62,767 nt of DNA from Acephala macrosclerotiorum (taxonomy: Eukaryota > Ascomycota > Leotiomycetes > Helotiales > Mollisiaceae): contig MU119504.1 of NCBI GenBank assembly GCA_014904845.1, forward strand, positions 1 to 62,767, written 5' to 3'. This document shows positions 47,001-62,673 of the stretch, piece after piece. The position numbers and the translations under genes are program-made. The stretch's first letter is position 1; every line of letters starts with the position of its first letter. The notes under the pieces were generated by a model. That model saw only the letters and a list, made by a program, of their open reading frames with translations. It was not told where the DNA came from and did no database searches.

Positions 47001-50000
47001 ATCTGAATATAATTATTATTTAATAACGACGAAATAATAAATATATAATAAATTCAAATAAATACAAATATAATACTTTATATTACAATATTTATAATTA
47101 ATATTAACGTAATAAACGTTTTATAAAAACTTTTAAAAATTATAATAATATTATTATTTTTTTTAAATACGTATTTAAATTCGTTATTAATCATTTTATT
47201 ATATAGAATTTTTAAATTATACAAATTATTTAATTATAAATACTAATAAATATTATAAATTTTAATTTTGATAATAATTTTATATTCGTTAAAATATTAA
47301 TTTTTATATCGAAAAACGATAAAAAGTTTAATATTTAAATTATATTTAAAATTAAAATTTATTTTTTAAAATTTTATAAATGTTTAATAAACGTTTAAAA
47401 AATAAAATTTTTTTACGATTATAATATTAATTTTTATATAAAATTCGAATATTTTTTACAAAGAATTTAATTATTAAATAATAATAATATCAATTTTATT
47501 ATTTTTAAAAAATTAATTATAATAATAATTATAATTATTTTTAAACGTTAAAAAAAATTTAAATTTAATAATATTAATTATAAAAAATCAATTATCGATT
47601 GAAAATTATTATTAAAAGTTTATAAAATACTATTATTAAAATCGTTATTAATAAATTTCAATTTAATTACTTTTTATAGTAAATTCGATTTAAATAAAAT
47701 TATATCGAAGTTCGTAATATTATTTTATAATCGTAAATAAAATAAACTCGAAAATAATTAATATAAATATTATTATAAAATCGATAATTTTTATTTATTT
47801 AATTTTTGTAATACGATAATCGATAAACTCGATAACGATATATACGTTTTAAATAAAATATATAATAATTGTATTACGTGTAATATTATATATTTTTTTT
47901 ATTAAATTAAAACAAATATTTAATTTTAGTATTTATTTTTAAAATATATAAATATAATCGTATAAATATATAAAAAAATACTAATAATTAATTTTAAAAT
48001 AAAAATATTTATTATTAAATTTTTATTTATTAATATTTAAATATATTAATTATAAATTTTATAAAATATTAAAATATAAAAAAAAATATTTATTATATTA
48101 TACGTTAAACGTTATTTAATTTCAATATAAATAATAATTATAATTATCGATTTTTTAAACGATTACTATAAAAATAATAATTATTAAAATTCAAATAATT
48201 ATATAAATCGAAATTCGTATTATATTTTATATAATCGATAAATAAATAAAAAACGATTAATAAAAATATAATATAAAAACGAGTTCAAAAATTAAATTTT
48301 AATAAATTATTAATATTCGTTATTAAATTAAAAACGAATATTTAAAATTAATTTAAAATTATTAAATTCGATAAATTAATATTATATATTAATAATAAAA
48401 AAACGAAAAAATTAATAAAAATAATAATCGCAATTTAAAATATAATAATAACGATAAAAAAACGATTTTACGATCGAATTAATAATTTTGCAATTACTAG
48501 CGAGTTTAATCGTATATAAAAAAATATAACTCGAGAAACGTAAATTTTAAATAGTATTTTTTTTAAAAAAAAAATTTAATTCGAGAAATTAAAAAAATAT
48601 TAATTAGTTTAAAATATATTTATAAAATTTAAAAAATAAATATTAAAATTTTTATTTAATAAAATCGTTTTTTTATTTGTAATATTTAAAATATAAATAT
48701 TATTTATTATAATAAAAATAAAAAATTTAATTTATTAAAATTATTAATAAATTCGAAACGAATAAAAATAAAACGAGAAAAAATAAAAAATTTTATATAC
48801 GCGTAAAATCGAGAAAATAATTATACGCGAATTATAATAAATATTTAATAAAAAAAAAAAAATTTTTAAAACGAAAAAAAAAAAAAATTATAATAATATA
48901 CAATAAATCGTAATATAATAAAAGAATTACATATTTATATTAAAAAAATTAATCAATTTAAAAATATATAAAAATTCGTTAAATATAATATAAAAAAATA
49001 ATTTAAAAAAAATAAAAAAATAAAAATTGAAAAAATATTCAAAATAATAATAAAACGTAAAAACGAAAAATAATTAATAATTTGTACATTTTACGTAATA
49101 TATTTATAAATTAATAATTTTTAAAATAATTATAATAATAATTCGAATCGAAGAAAAAACAATTCGATATAAATCGTTATATAAATAAAAAAAATATACG
49201 TTAAATAAAACAAATAAAAATTTTAATATTAAATAAAAAACGAAATTAATTCAATTTATAATAAACGTATAAATATATTAATATTTTGAATTATAATAAA
49301 AACTAATTTTACAAAATAAAAAATCGAATAAATTATTAATTATAAACGATTAAATAATATAAAACGATAAAAAAAAATATAATTAAATATAATAATACAA
49401 AAAATAATATATATATTTTTTTTTATTAAAAATCGTTTTTATTATTAATTGTTTTTTTTTTAATATTAATTTTTTTTTTTTTAATTTTTTATTAATAAAC
49501 GAAATATCGTTTATTTTTTTTATAATAATTAATTTAATATTATTTTATATAATAAAATTATTTATAATTACTTTTGAAAATTAATTAAACAATTAATATT
49601 TATAATTAAATATTGAATTATTATTAAAATTAATATTAAATTATTATTTAATTTTAATCTCGATTAATAATTATATTAAAAAATATAAAAAAAATAATAA
49701 TAAATATATTTTAATTTAAAAAAAAAAAATTTTTAAAATTTTTTTTTTTTTTTTTTTTTAAAAAAATAATACTAGTTTTACATTTTTAATACGATTTTTA
49801 TATAAATTATTTTTTTTTATAAAATTTATAAAATAATTTTTAATAAACGTATTTTTTATAATTTTAAAATCGTTTATAACGACAATCGAATAATCGTTAT
49901 ATTTAATAATACTACGAGTAAAAAAATTTAAATAATTAATAAAAATACTCTCGAATTAATTTATAATACGAATCAAATATTTAAAAAAAAAAAAAAATAT

Positions 50001-53000
50001 TCGTAAATCGATTATTATTACATTTATTAATTTAATTATTTAATTTATTTTTAATAATTAAAAAAATTTAAAATTTAATAATATATATATTTTATTTCGT
50101 AATAATATTATTTATTTGATTTTATATGTAATAATTAAAATCAAATATTAATTATTTATTAATAATATAAATTTAAATATAAAAATCTATTAATTCGATC
50201 GTATAAAAAACGAAATTTAACGTTTTATTAATTTTATTCGTATTTAAAATATTTTAAAAAATAAATAATTAATTATTATTCATATTAAAAAAAAAATATA
50301 TATATATATAATAAAACGTAATAAAATTTAATATAAAATTTAAAAATAAAATTATAATATAAAAAATCGAAAAATGGAATTTTTTACGTATTAAATTATT
50401 ATATTAATCGTAATAAAAAATTCGAATATATTTAAATTATTTTTTTCAATATATTAAAATAAAATAATTAAAATATTTTAATATTAATAATAAATATTTT
50501 TATTTGAAAAATAATTAATTTTAAATATATTATTTATAATTTAAATATAATTAAATATTTTTTTTTTTTATAAAAAATATAAACGAGATTTAATATGACG
50601 ATGATTATTAAAATAAATAAATATAATAAACGTAAATAATAAAAAATAAAAAATAAATAAAATAATAATAAAATAAAATAAAATTTAAATTCAATATAAA
50701 AAAATCGAAAAAAAAATAAAACGATTTTCGAAATATATTTTATAACGATTTATAATATAATAAAACGAAATTAAAATATAAAATAATTAAAAAATTAATT
50801 CGATATATTAAAAATAAAAAGTAAAAATTATTATATTTATATACGTTCGATTAAATCGAAATATAAATAAACGTTTTTAATATAAAACGAAACAAAAAAA
50901 TCAAATTATAATATATTTAAAAAAACATATAATATTTAAACGAATATATTACTATAAAAACAATAATAAAATACGAGAAAAATATTAAATAATAATTAAT
51001 ATTTTATTAGTTTTTAATAATAAAATAACGAATAAAAATAAATCGATTTTAATAAAATAATATTTTTTAATATAAAAAAATCGAAAAAAAATAAAAATAT
51101 TATATTTTACGAATTTAATAATAAAAAAAAAATCGCAATTAAAATAAATTAAATTTCTAAATACGATATTTATTTTATACGTTCAAATTATAAATAAATC
51201 TCAAAATTCAAAATAAAAATATAATATTTCGAATATATATATCGAACGATTATATAATATCGATATTTATAAAATATATATTATAAAAAATAAATAATAA
51301 TTTTCAATATAATTAAAAAAAAAAAATCTTTTAAAAAATATATAAAACGATAAAAGTTTTCAAAATCTCGCGTTTAAAATATATTAAACGATATATATTT
51401 TTATTTTTTTAAATAACGTATTTTAATTCTATAAAATACTATATATAGAATTTATTAAAAAAATTCGTAAAATTTTATTAAAATAAAATTCGAAAAAAAT
51501 AAATTAATTTTTTTATTATTATAAACGATTAAACGTATTTAAATTGAAATTATTAATCGATAATAACATTCGTTAAATCGAATTCGATTTAATTTAAAGT
51601 ATTAAAAATATTAAATACTATAAAAAACTTTTAAAACTTTTTTATATTAATATTAAACGTAATAATAAAAAAATTAAAAAAAGTTATTATTTTTAATAAA
51701 ATTTCGATTATTATTACTAAAAATATACTTATATCGAAAATACTAAAAAAATAATAATTAAAAAATTATATAACGTTTTATAAATCTCGAAAATATAAAA
51801 TAAATTATTTTATTTTTAAATTTATTTAAAATTAAAAAAATTAAACTAATAACGAAAATCGAAAAATTATTATTAAAATTAAACGAATTTTTCGAAATAA
51901 AAAAAACTTTTTAAAATAATAAAATTAAATACGTTATAATAAAAATAAAAATAAAATTCGTTAATAATATATTTATTTTTATTTAATAATAAATAATTTT
52001 TAATATAAAAAAATTATATATATAAAATAAAAATTAAATATAATAAGAAAAATATTACGAGATTTTATTATAAATAAAAATATTATATTATAAATAAAAT
52101 CGAGTTTTAAATAAAAATATATATATATTTAATATGAAAAAAAAATTAAAAATTACAAATTTTAACGATTTTATAATAATTATTAAAAATAATTATTTTA
52201 TATTTTTATATTAAATAGAAAGATTAATAATATAACGAAAAAAATTATTTATATTAATAAAAATAATAAAAATTATTATTAAAATTCAAATATTATAATT
52301 TTATAAATATATTAAAAAATATAATATAATTTAAAATCGTATATTAAATTAAACGAGTATAAATTAAAAAATAATTTTTTCGATTAAAAATAATAAATTT
52401 TTAAAAGTTTTAAATAAAATTAAATATTTTTATAATAAATAATATATTTAAATAATTTAAATTCGAAGAAAAATTAATTCGATTAATAAAGAATTTTATT
52501 AATTAAAAAAAAATAAAACGAAAAAAAATATTAATAATAATACAATTATTTAATTTTAAATCGATTTTAAAAACGTACGTTTATATCGAATTAATATTAT
52601 TTTCTTACGAAAAAAATTTGAAAATCGTTTTATAATATATTAAATCGAATTAAAAAAATTAAAAAATATCGAAATTACGAATCGATACTCGTTAATTAAT
52701 ATTAAAATTTAAATCGAAATAATAAATTAATACGATTTTTTAAAGGATTCGATTTTAATAAAAATAAAACGAAAAAATTCAAATTCAAATTAAAAAATAA
52801 AAAAAATAATTAAATAAAAAAATAAAAAATAATAAAAATCGAAAACGATTTTTTAAAACTCGAATATTATATTAATTTATATAATATTTATATCGACTAC
52901 GAATATTAATATAAATAAAAAATAAAAAATAAAAAAAAATCGATTTATTTTTTCGATTTTAAAATCGTTAAATAATAAATAAAAAATCGAATATAAAACT

Positions 53001-54974
53001 TTTTAAAAAAAATATTATTAATATTATTATTTTTATTCGATTTATAAAAATTATAAAAATTAGAAATTCAATGAATTTTATAATCTAAAAAACAAAATAA
53101 TAAGAAAAGTAATTAATAAGTTTTTTTATATTAATATAAATTTTAATAAATATAAATTTGAAATTAAAAATTAATAATAATATATAATTTTATTATTCGA
53201 TATATTAAATAAAATAATAAATATAAAAACTATAAATATTTTAATAATATTATATACAAAATTAAAATTTAATTTCTTATAAAATAAATAATAATATATT
53301 AATATATTTTTTTAAAATTCGAAAAAATATAATATAAATAAAAAATAAAAATATTTTTTCGCATTTTAAAAAAAAAATTATATATTATAAACGATTTTAA
53401 TATATAATAACATTAGAAAATTTGTTTTAAAAATCGTATTTTTTATTAATAATATAATAAAAAACTTGTATTATATATTAATATAATTATATTTAATCGA
53501 GAAAATTCGATTTTAAATAAAAAAATAATTGTAATTTTACGAGAATTTAAAAAAATTCGTTCGATTTATTTAATCGAAAAACTTTAAATCGTATTTTAAT
53601 TAAAACGATTAAAAATTATTTTTTTATATAATAATATTATTATTTAAACGATTAAAAAAAACGTTTTATATATAAAGTATATAAAAATCGAATAAATATA
53701 ACGATATAAAAAAACGATTAAAATAAATATTTTTTTAATAAATTTAATTAAAATTAATATAAATATTTAATTAAATAATAATATAAACGTATTTTTAATA
53801 TAAAAAAATATAATAAAAATTAGAAATATATTAATAAATTTTAATCGTATAATAAATATATACGATATTAAAAAAATATAATAATTAAATATTCGAAAAA
53901 CGAAAAAAACTTTTTAAATCGACAATTTTTAAATAAATTAAATATTGAAATCGAAAATTAAAAAATAATATCGAATAAAAAAAAAAAAATAATATAAATA
54001 TTATTTATTATTTTTCGTAAAAAAGTATTTAAATAATAAAAATTAAAATTAATTAAATTATTTTCAATCTCAAAATAATAATAATTATAATAATTAAAAT
54101 TTATAAATTCGTAAAAACGAAATTACGACTATTAAAAATTTTTATTAAATATCGAATTATAATAAATTAAAATCAAATTAAAAACAATAAAAATCGTCGA
54201 AAATAACGAATAATTTATTAAATCGAAAAAAATAATAATAATAATAATTTTCAATTTTCTTTAAAATAAATTATATTTATAACGTAATTTTATCGTACAA
54301 AAATTACAAATAAATTCGTAATAAAAAATAAAACAAAAAATAAAAATTAATAAATCGTTTTATTATAAAAATTTAAAATTTTTAAAAATTTATTGTAATA
54401 TCAAATATTTAAAACGAAATATATTTTAATAATCGTATTTTACTTTTAATAAAAATAATTTTTTATTTAACGAACGTTATAAAACAATTTTATTACGAGA
54501 AAAATTTAAAAAAAAAAAATACATATAATAAAACGTAGAATACTATATTTAAATCGAATAAAAAAATTAAAAAAATTTAAATATTTTATATGAAATAATT
54601 ACTCGATTAATTAAAAAAATTAATTTTATAAATTTCATTTTATAATATATAATTTAAATCGAATATTAATTTTTCGAATTAAAATCAATCGATTAAATAA
54701 AACGAATAATTATAAAAAATTTACTCGAAAAATATTTTTATTAGAATTTTATTTATTTTAATAATTATTTTTTAAAATTTATTATTATTTCGAAAATATA
54801 TTTAAATAATACTTTTTTTATTTTAATATTCGAAAATAATATTAATATATTATTATTACAATATATTTTAATTTAATTAAATATATATAATAATAAAATT
54901 AAAAAAATAACGAATTAAAATTTATTATAAAAAATTCGAAAAAATTCAAAAAATCATTAAAAATTGAAATAATA

Positions 54975-55440
54975 TATTAAACTCGAATCGAATTATAAAA
55001 TTCGAGAAATAACGATTTAAAAAATATTTCGAATTTATATAAAACAAAGAAATTCGAACGATAATAATTTAAAAAATATTTCGAATTTTTATTAAAATAA
55101 AAAATTTAAAATATAACGAATTAAAAAAGTATTAAACAATTATATTAATTAAAAAAATTTAAAATATAACGTTTTAAAAAAAAATTAAAATTATATCGAA
55201 TAATAAAATTCGAAATATAACGAATTAAAAAATTATATTAAATATATATTAAATAAAGAAAATTAAAATATAATAATTAAAAAATTATTTTAAATTTGTA
55301 TTAAATAAAAAAAATAAAAATATAATAAATTAAATAATTATATTAAATATATATTAAACAAAAAAATTAAAATATAATAATTTAAAAAATTATTTTAAAT
55401 TTATATTAAATAAAAAAAATCGAAATATATTAATTTATAA
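54975..55440. repeat. ~50-bp tandem array
   Basis: Recurring units built of aaaatataa(c/t)gaattaaa, aattatattaaat and tatattaaa(t/c)aaa, with spacing of about 50-54 bp and roughly nine copies. Copies differ mainly at C/T and G/A positions. Confidence 0.7.
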
Positions 55441-55740
55441 AAACTTTTAAAATTAATATTATAATTACTTCGAAAAACATTTTAAAATAATATTATAAAA
55501 ATTTAAAAAACATTTTTTAATTGTATTATAACGATTTGAAAAAATATTAAAAATTTATATTAGTATTACTTTTAATATTTCGAGTATTTTTTTTAAACGT
55601 AATATATAATATATTAATAAAAATAAAAAAAATAAAACGTATAACGTATTTATAAAACGAAAAATATTTATAAAACGTATTAAACTTTAAAAATAAAAAA
55701 TTGATTAAATTATTATTTTAATTGATTATTTTATTTTGAA

Positions 55741-55922
55741 CGATTCTTTTAATCGATTCTTTAAATCGATTATTTTAATCGATTTATATAAACGATTTTT
55801 TTAATTCATTTCTTTAATCGATTTTTTTAATCGATTATTTTAATCGATTATTTTAATTAATTATTTTATTTATTTATTTAAATTATTTATTTGAATTATT
55901 TATTTTAAACGATTTCTTTAAA
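55741..55922 (+). repeat. 13-bp minisatellite, forward
   Basis: Fourteen consecutive 13-bp units of the form cgattattttaat (variants cgattcttttaat, cgatttttttaat, tatttatttaaat). The unit length is constant while the bases vary by transitions. Confidence 0.85.
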
Positions 55923-57057
55923 CTTATAATCATTTGAATTTAAAAATAATAAAATATACTTTTTATTCCATTTTTTAATTAGTAAATAAATTATTATAAT
56001 ACGAATAAATTTTATTTTTTTACGTAAAATAATTAAATTTTCAATATTTAACTTCGAAAAAAAAATACTTAAAATTTTCAATTTTAAAAACACGTTGTAA
56101 ATAATATTAACATTTAAAAAACTACTAATAATAATACGAATACTTTAAAAAAATTCTCGTAATATCTCGAAATTACTTTCGAGCGTTTTAATATTATATA
56201 TATTTGTTTAAAAATAATTAATAAAATAATATTTATTTTAATTAATAAAAATAATATTATTATAAAATAAAATATAATAATTAAAAATAGTATTTAAAAT
56301 TATATTATTTTTATTTTTTAAGCGAAATTCGAAATAAAATAATTAATTAAATTAAATACTAAAAAATAAAATAATAAAACGAATAATATATATAATTATT
56401 CGAAAAAAAAAATTTTTTTTTTTATTTGTAATATACGAAATTTAAATAATAAAATCGTCGAAAATATTAAATAATTTTAAAGAAATAATAAACGATTTTT
56501 ATTTAATCGTGATTTTTTTTTTAATAAATTTAAATAATATAAAAAAAAATACAATTACTCGAATTAGTTTTTTTTTTATAATATTAAATTAAATTTCGAT
56601 ATTATAATAAATTAAATTTAATTTAAATAAATAAAAAACTCGAAAATAATTAATATAAAATAAAATTCTTTTTTCGAGAGTTTTATAATTTAAACGAAAA
56701 AATATTTACGAGATTATAAAAAAATTTATAATAATATTAATAATAGAAATATTAATTATATATTTGTTTTTTATAATTATAAATTGTATATTAAAAACGG
56801 AATATTTTTAAAAAGTATTAAAATTTTCAAATTAATATTAAATAATATATAATAAAATATATTAATAATATATTTAAATATTTAAAAAAAAAATTTTTTT
56901 ATAGTATTTTAAAACTATTTTTAACGACGAAAAAAATTTGCAAAATAATAAAATTAAATTGAAAAATTATTAAATTAATAAAAATATTTAAATCGATTAT
57001 TTTAAATAGTTTTTTTAAATAATTAAAAATAAAAAATTAATAAATTTATTTAAAAAA

Positions 57058-57187
57058 ACGATTGAAAAAAGCAATTAAAAAAAGTAATTAAAAAAAGTAA
57101 TTAAAAAAAGTAATTAAAAAAAGCAATTAAAAAAAACAATTGAAAAAAATAATTGAAAAAAGTAATTAAAAAAAGCGATTAAAAAAT
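57058..57187 (-). repeat. 13-bp minisatellite, opposite orientation
   Basis: Ten consecutive 13-bp units of the form gtaattaaaaaaa or gcgattaaaaaat. The reverse complement resembles the unit of the 55741-55922 array. The two arrays are about 1.1 kb apart and may be arms of one inverted repeat. Confidence 0.8.
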
Positions 57188-57314
57188 AAAATTTAAACGA
57201 ACAAATAAAAACAAAACAATTAATAAAAATAATTAAAATTATTTTAATCGATTTTAAAATTCGTATTATTTTACATTTTAATATTTCAAAATAAACGTTC
57301 GTTTTACGAATAAC

Positions 57315-57404
57315 ATTAATTTGAAAAATAATATTAATTTAAAAAATATTACTAATTTAAAAAATAATATTAATTTGAAAAATAATATTAATTTGAATAA
57401 TTAT
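57315..57404. repeat. 18-bp tandem repeat
   Basis: Five units of attaatttgaaaaataat with few changes. Confidence 0.85.
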
Positions 57405-60400
57405 AAAAAAATTAAAATTCGCTTTTTTTTATATTATATCGATATTATTATTAAAAAAAAATTTATTTATAAACTTTTGAAAATTATTATTATTTAAATC
57501 AATAAATAAATCTACGATTTTTATTTTATTTTTATTTTTTAAATTTCAAGTATTTATCGTTTTATCGATTTTTTATTAATTTATTAATTCGATTATTTTT
57601 TTAAATTTATTTACAATTATAATTTAACGTTTTATAAATGAATTAACGTCGTATAACAATTAAAAATACGTGATTTTATTTTTGTTTTTCTAATAATAAT
57701 ATTTATAATAAATTTATTTTATAATAAATAATTTGTAATCGATTTTTAAATAATAAATATTAATCGTTTTAAGTAAATTAAAATCGTAAAATAAATAATT
57801 ACTAATAATAATAATAAATCGAGAAATATATTATTTATATATCGAATTTTTATTATTATTATTAATATAATAAAAAAAAATATAATTTACTAAATATATA
57901 AAATATATTTTATAAATTTTTTTTTGATATTTTTTTTTTTATTACTCGAATAACAATTTTTTTAATTATTTTATTTTTTTAAAAAATCGAAAAATTTTAA
58001 ATTTATTTATATAATAAAAATCAAATTTTATTTTTAAAATTTACTATTTAATATCGTCGTTTGATCGAGTATTAATATATTTAATTTATTCGATTTAAAT
58101 TAAACGTAAAAAATCGCTATTATTATTTATTAAATTTATTAAATTTAAAAATGAAAAATAAAAACAAAAATAATAATACAATTCGATATTATTTTTTTTT
58201 AAAAATTGATAATTATTATTTTACTAAATATTTTTTTTTATTTTTTTTTTTACTCGATATTTTCGATCGTTACTAGTAATAATATTCGCTATTTTTACTA
58301 TTTTTTTTGAATTATATTTATATGAAAACTTATTATAAAAATTTTAAAAAAAATTTATTAATAATTCTTTAAAAAAAATATTATTAAACGTAAAACGAAA
58401 AAAAAAGTATTTTAATTAATAATATAATCTCAAAAATAATTTTTTTAATAATAATAATATTTTGTTTTTTGAATTTAATTTTTTATTTTATTTATTGATT
58501 TATATTTAAAATTGATTTTCAAATTAGTTTTTTAAAACGAAATAATATTTTTACGATTTAAAAATTATATTTTTAATATTTAAATAAATATTTATAAAAT
58601 TAAAATTAAAAAAAATACTATTTATAAAAATATAATTAAATTTTATTAAAATTTAATATATTCGAATTATTTTAATAATAATAAAACTTTTCGAGATTTA
58701 TAATTATTTTATATTAAACTCGTTTTAAAATAATAATAAAATAATTACAATTTAAAAATTATTAATTTTTCAACGATTTTATTTTTTTTTCTTTTAATAT
58801 TTTTAATTTTTAAATTATATATTATTTAAAAAATTTTAAACGAAAAAATACAATATAAAAATAATAAAAATATAATTATTTTCGAGAATAAAAATATAAA
58901 TAAATTTATTAAATATTAATTATTTATTTTTACAAAATAATAATTTATTTATAATTTTATTTTTTTAATAATAAATAATACGTTTATTTTTATTAATATA
59001 AATTGTTTATATTTCAATATTATAAATATTATAATTATAATATTTAATAAAATAAAAATATAAATTTGTTTTTTTATTTTATTATTCGAATAAAACAAAT
59101 AAAACGAAAATAGTAATAATTTCAAATTTCAATTTTATAAAAACGAAAAAATTGTTTTTTTAATAAAAATAATAAAAACTATATTTAATAAAAAATTTTT
59201 TATTAATTAAATATTTAATATTAATTTTTAAATCGTTTTTAAATACGTTTTCGTTTTTAAATTCAAATTATTTATAATCATCGTTTTATTAATATTTATT
59301 TTATAATAAAATATTACCGTTTTTTAATTATTATAAATTAAATATAAAAATTATTAAATAATATATAATTATACTAATAAAAAAACTCGCGTAAAATAAA
59401 AAATTTTAATATAATATTTAAATACAATTATATTAATATTACTATTAAAAAAAAGTAATACGATTTTTAAACGAAAAAATTAAAATATTAATAAATATTA
59501 TTTTCGAATACTTATTATAATTTAAATTCTATAATTAATATTTAATAATTATATCGATTTTTTAAAAAAATATATTTTATTTAATAACGTTTCTATATTT
59601 CTTTTTTTTAATTACTATAAATTGTTTAAAAAATTTTATTTTTTATTTTATTATTTTCGAAATTTTCATATTAAAACTCGTTTAAAATATCGTTTTTTTT
59701 TTTAATATTAATAATTCGATTAATATCGAATTTTATATTTCGATTTTTTAAAAATTAAAATAAATAAAAAAACAATTTTGATAAAAATATATTAAATTGA
59801 TTTTATTAAAAAAAAATTTTACTTTGAAAAAAAAATAAAAATTTAAAAAAAATTAAATCGAAATATACGTTTTTTAAAAAAATATAATATAAAAATAAAG
59901 ATTTTAAATAAAACAAATTAAAATATTTTTTTTACTAATAATTAATAAAATTTTATTAGTAATTAATTTTTGAAACTAAAAAAAATTATTACGATTATTT
60001 AAAAATTATTTAATTCGATATTAAAAATCTAAATATTTGAAAAAAAAAATAAAATTACAACGAAAAATTATCGTTTATAAAAAAAAAACTCTAAAAAAAA
60101 AATTTGATTTTTAATAAATCACGAGAATTAAATATATTATACAATATATTAATAGTGTTTTAAAAATCGATAAACGAATTAATTTAAATATATTATTTTT
60201 AAAAAACGAATAAAAAAAAACGATATTTTAATTTGTAATTTATATTATTTTTTAAATTAATATTAAATCGAAAATAAAAAAAATTATTTATTTTTATTTA
60301 ATTAATATAATAAACAATTAATCGCTTTTTTAATATAAAATTATAACAAATATTAATTTTTTAATAATATTAAAATTATTAATTCGAAATTCGACGAAAA

Positions 60401-62673
60401 ATAATACGTCGATAAAAAAAAAAAAATTCTTAAAAAACTCGCGTATAAAAAAAAAATCGAATATATTAAATATATTTATAATTATAAATAAAATATTATA
60501 ATTAATACTATATATTTTATTTTAAAATTTAAATATATTATTTTTTAAATAAAACGAGTTTTTATATTTAAAACGTATAATATTCGAATTTTTTATAATT
60601 AATATAATTTTATTATCGAAATCTAATTAAATTATTAAAAAAAAATAAAATGTAAAAATAATATAAAAAATAATAAATTGTAAAAATAATACGAAAAATA
60701 AAAAATAATAAAAAAATAAAAAAATATAAAAATAATATAAAAAATATAAAATATAAAAATAATACAAAAAATAATAAAATGTAAAATTAATATAAAAAAA
60801 AAGACTAATAAAACTAATAAAATTAAAAAATACGAAATAATTTTATATTAAAACGAATTATAAATTTTATTAATATAATTTTTCAAAATAAAATTTAAAC
60901 GTTTTAAAATCGAATATAAAAATTCAAAAAAACAATAATTAAAATATAAAAAATAAAATAATTTTATTATAAAAATAGTAAAAAAAAAAGAAAATAATAC
61001 AATAATAAAAAAAGAAAAAAAAGTTTAATAAAATAAATATTATTAAAATCGTTTACTTTAAATAATAAACGATTATTATAAACGATTATTATAAAATTTT
61101 ATTTAATTAAATTATTAAATCGAATAAAAATAAAAATAAAAATATAATTAATCGTTTTATTATTTTGTATAATATTAAACAATTAAATATTTAATCGTAA
61201 TATTTATTTTATTATTATATAATTTCGTTTTTTTTAAATATTCGAATTTTTTTATATTCGATATTTTCGTTTTTAATATTATTTTTAAATTTTTCTCGTT
61301 TATATTATAATTAATTTAAATAATATTATTAATTTTATAATTAATAATAAATAAATAATTACTATAGAATTTATTTATTAACGTTTATAATAAAATTTTA
61401 ATAACGATAAATTTAATTATATTTTCAAATAAATTTATAATAAAAATATAATTTTAAATATTTTAATTAAATTTTAATTAATTAAATAAAAAATTTTAAT
61501 ATTAAAAATTAAAATAAATACAATTAAATTAAATATAAAATTTGATTTATTAATTCAATTTATTAAAATTTCGATTTTTAAATAAATTTTATTACAAATA
61601 AAAATATAATAAACTAAAAAACATTTAATATATATATTGTAATAATTGTAATTATAAAAACAAATAATTTGAAAAAATAAACGAAAATTATATATTTCAA
61701 ATTTTTAAATAAAAATTTTTTTTTTTCGTAAAAATTAATAATAAAAAATTTATAATTATTATTATCGAGTAAACGAAATTTTTTTTAATTAATTGTAATA
61801 TTATTTGAATCGTAAAAATAAAATTTTAATTTTGAAATATTTATACGATTATAATAAAAAAATATATAAAAAAATTAAATAATAAAAAAAAAATCAAATT
61901 TAATCGTATAAAAATCGAATTAAACGAAAATATAAATATAAATAATATTATAAATATAAATATAAATAATATATTATTTATAATAAAAATATTAATAATA
62001 ATTATATTATTATTTATATTATTAAAAAAAAAGTTCGTTTAAAAATTATTTGCAAATTATAGTAATAAACGAAAAAAGCAATTTAGTATTTATTAAAACG
62101 AAAAAATTAAATTATTTTTCTATGAAAAAATACGTTTTATTTAATAAAATAATATATTTTAAATTCGATTAAAAATTCAATATTCGTTTTTTTATTAAAA
62201 TATACATATTCGTATATAGTTATTATTAATAAAATAAATTAATATTTTTAAAAAGTTTTTTATTAATTTTATAATATTCGTAAATATAAATATTTTTAAA
62301 TCGATCGATATTAATAATATTCGTATTTCGTATTTAAATTAAAAACGTTTTATTTAAATTTGTAATTTGTATTATTTTACGATTAATATTAAAAAATAAT
62401 ATTTATATTATAAAATTAAAAATTACAAAAAAAAAATAAAACGAAAAAAAAATTAATAACGAAAACGATTTACAATTTATAATAAATAATTAAAAATAAA
62501 ATTTTCGAATTATTAATATTAAAAATAAATTTAATAATAAAAAAAATCGAAATAAAAAATCTAAAAATCGTATATAATTATTATAAATAAATTAATTAAA
62601 AATAATAATTTTTATTAATTATTTCATAATATAATTATTTTTTAAATAAAATAAATCTAATAAATTAAATTAT

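Noticed and set aside
55905..56093. 62-codon minus-strand ORF
   Set aside because: Composed almost only of I, K, L, N, F and Y from A/T codons in a RIP desert; chance opening.
55741..57187. CRISPR-like arrays
   Set aside because: Units are contiguous 13-mers without spacers in a eukaryotic AT desert; they are minisatellites.
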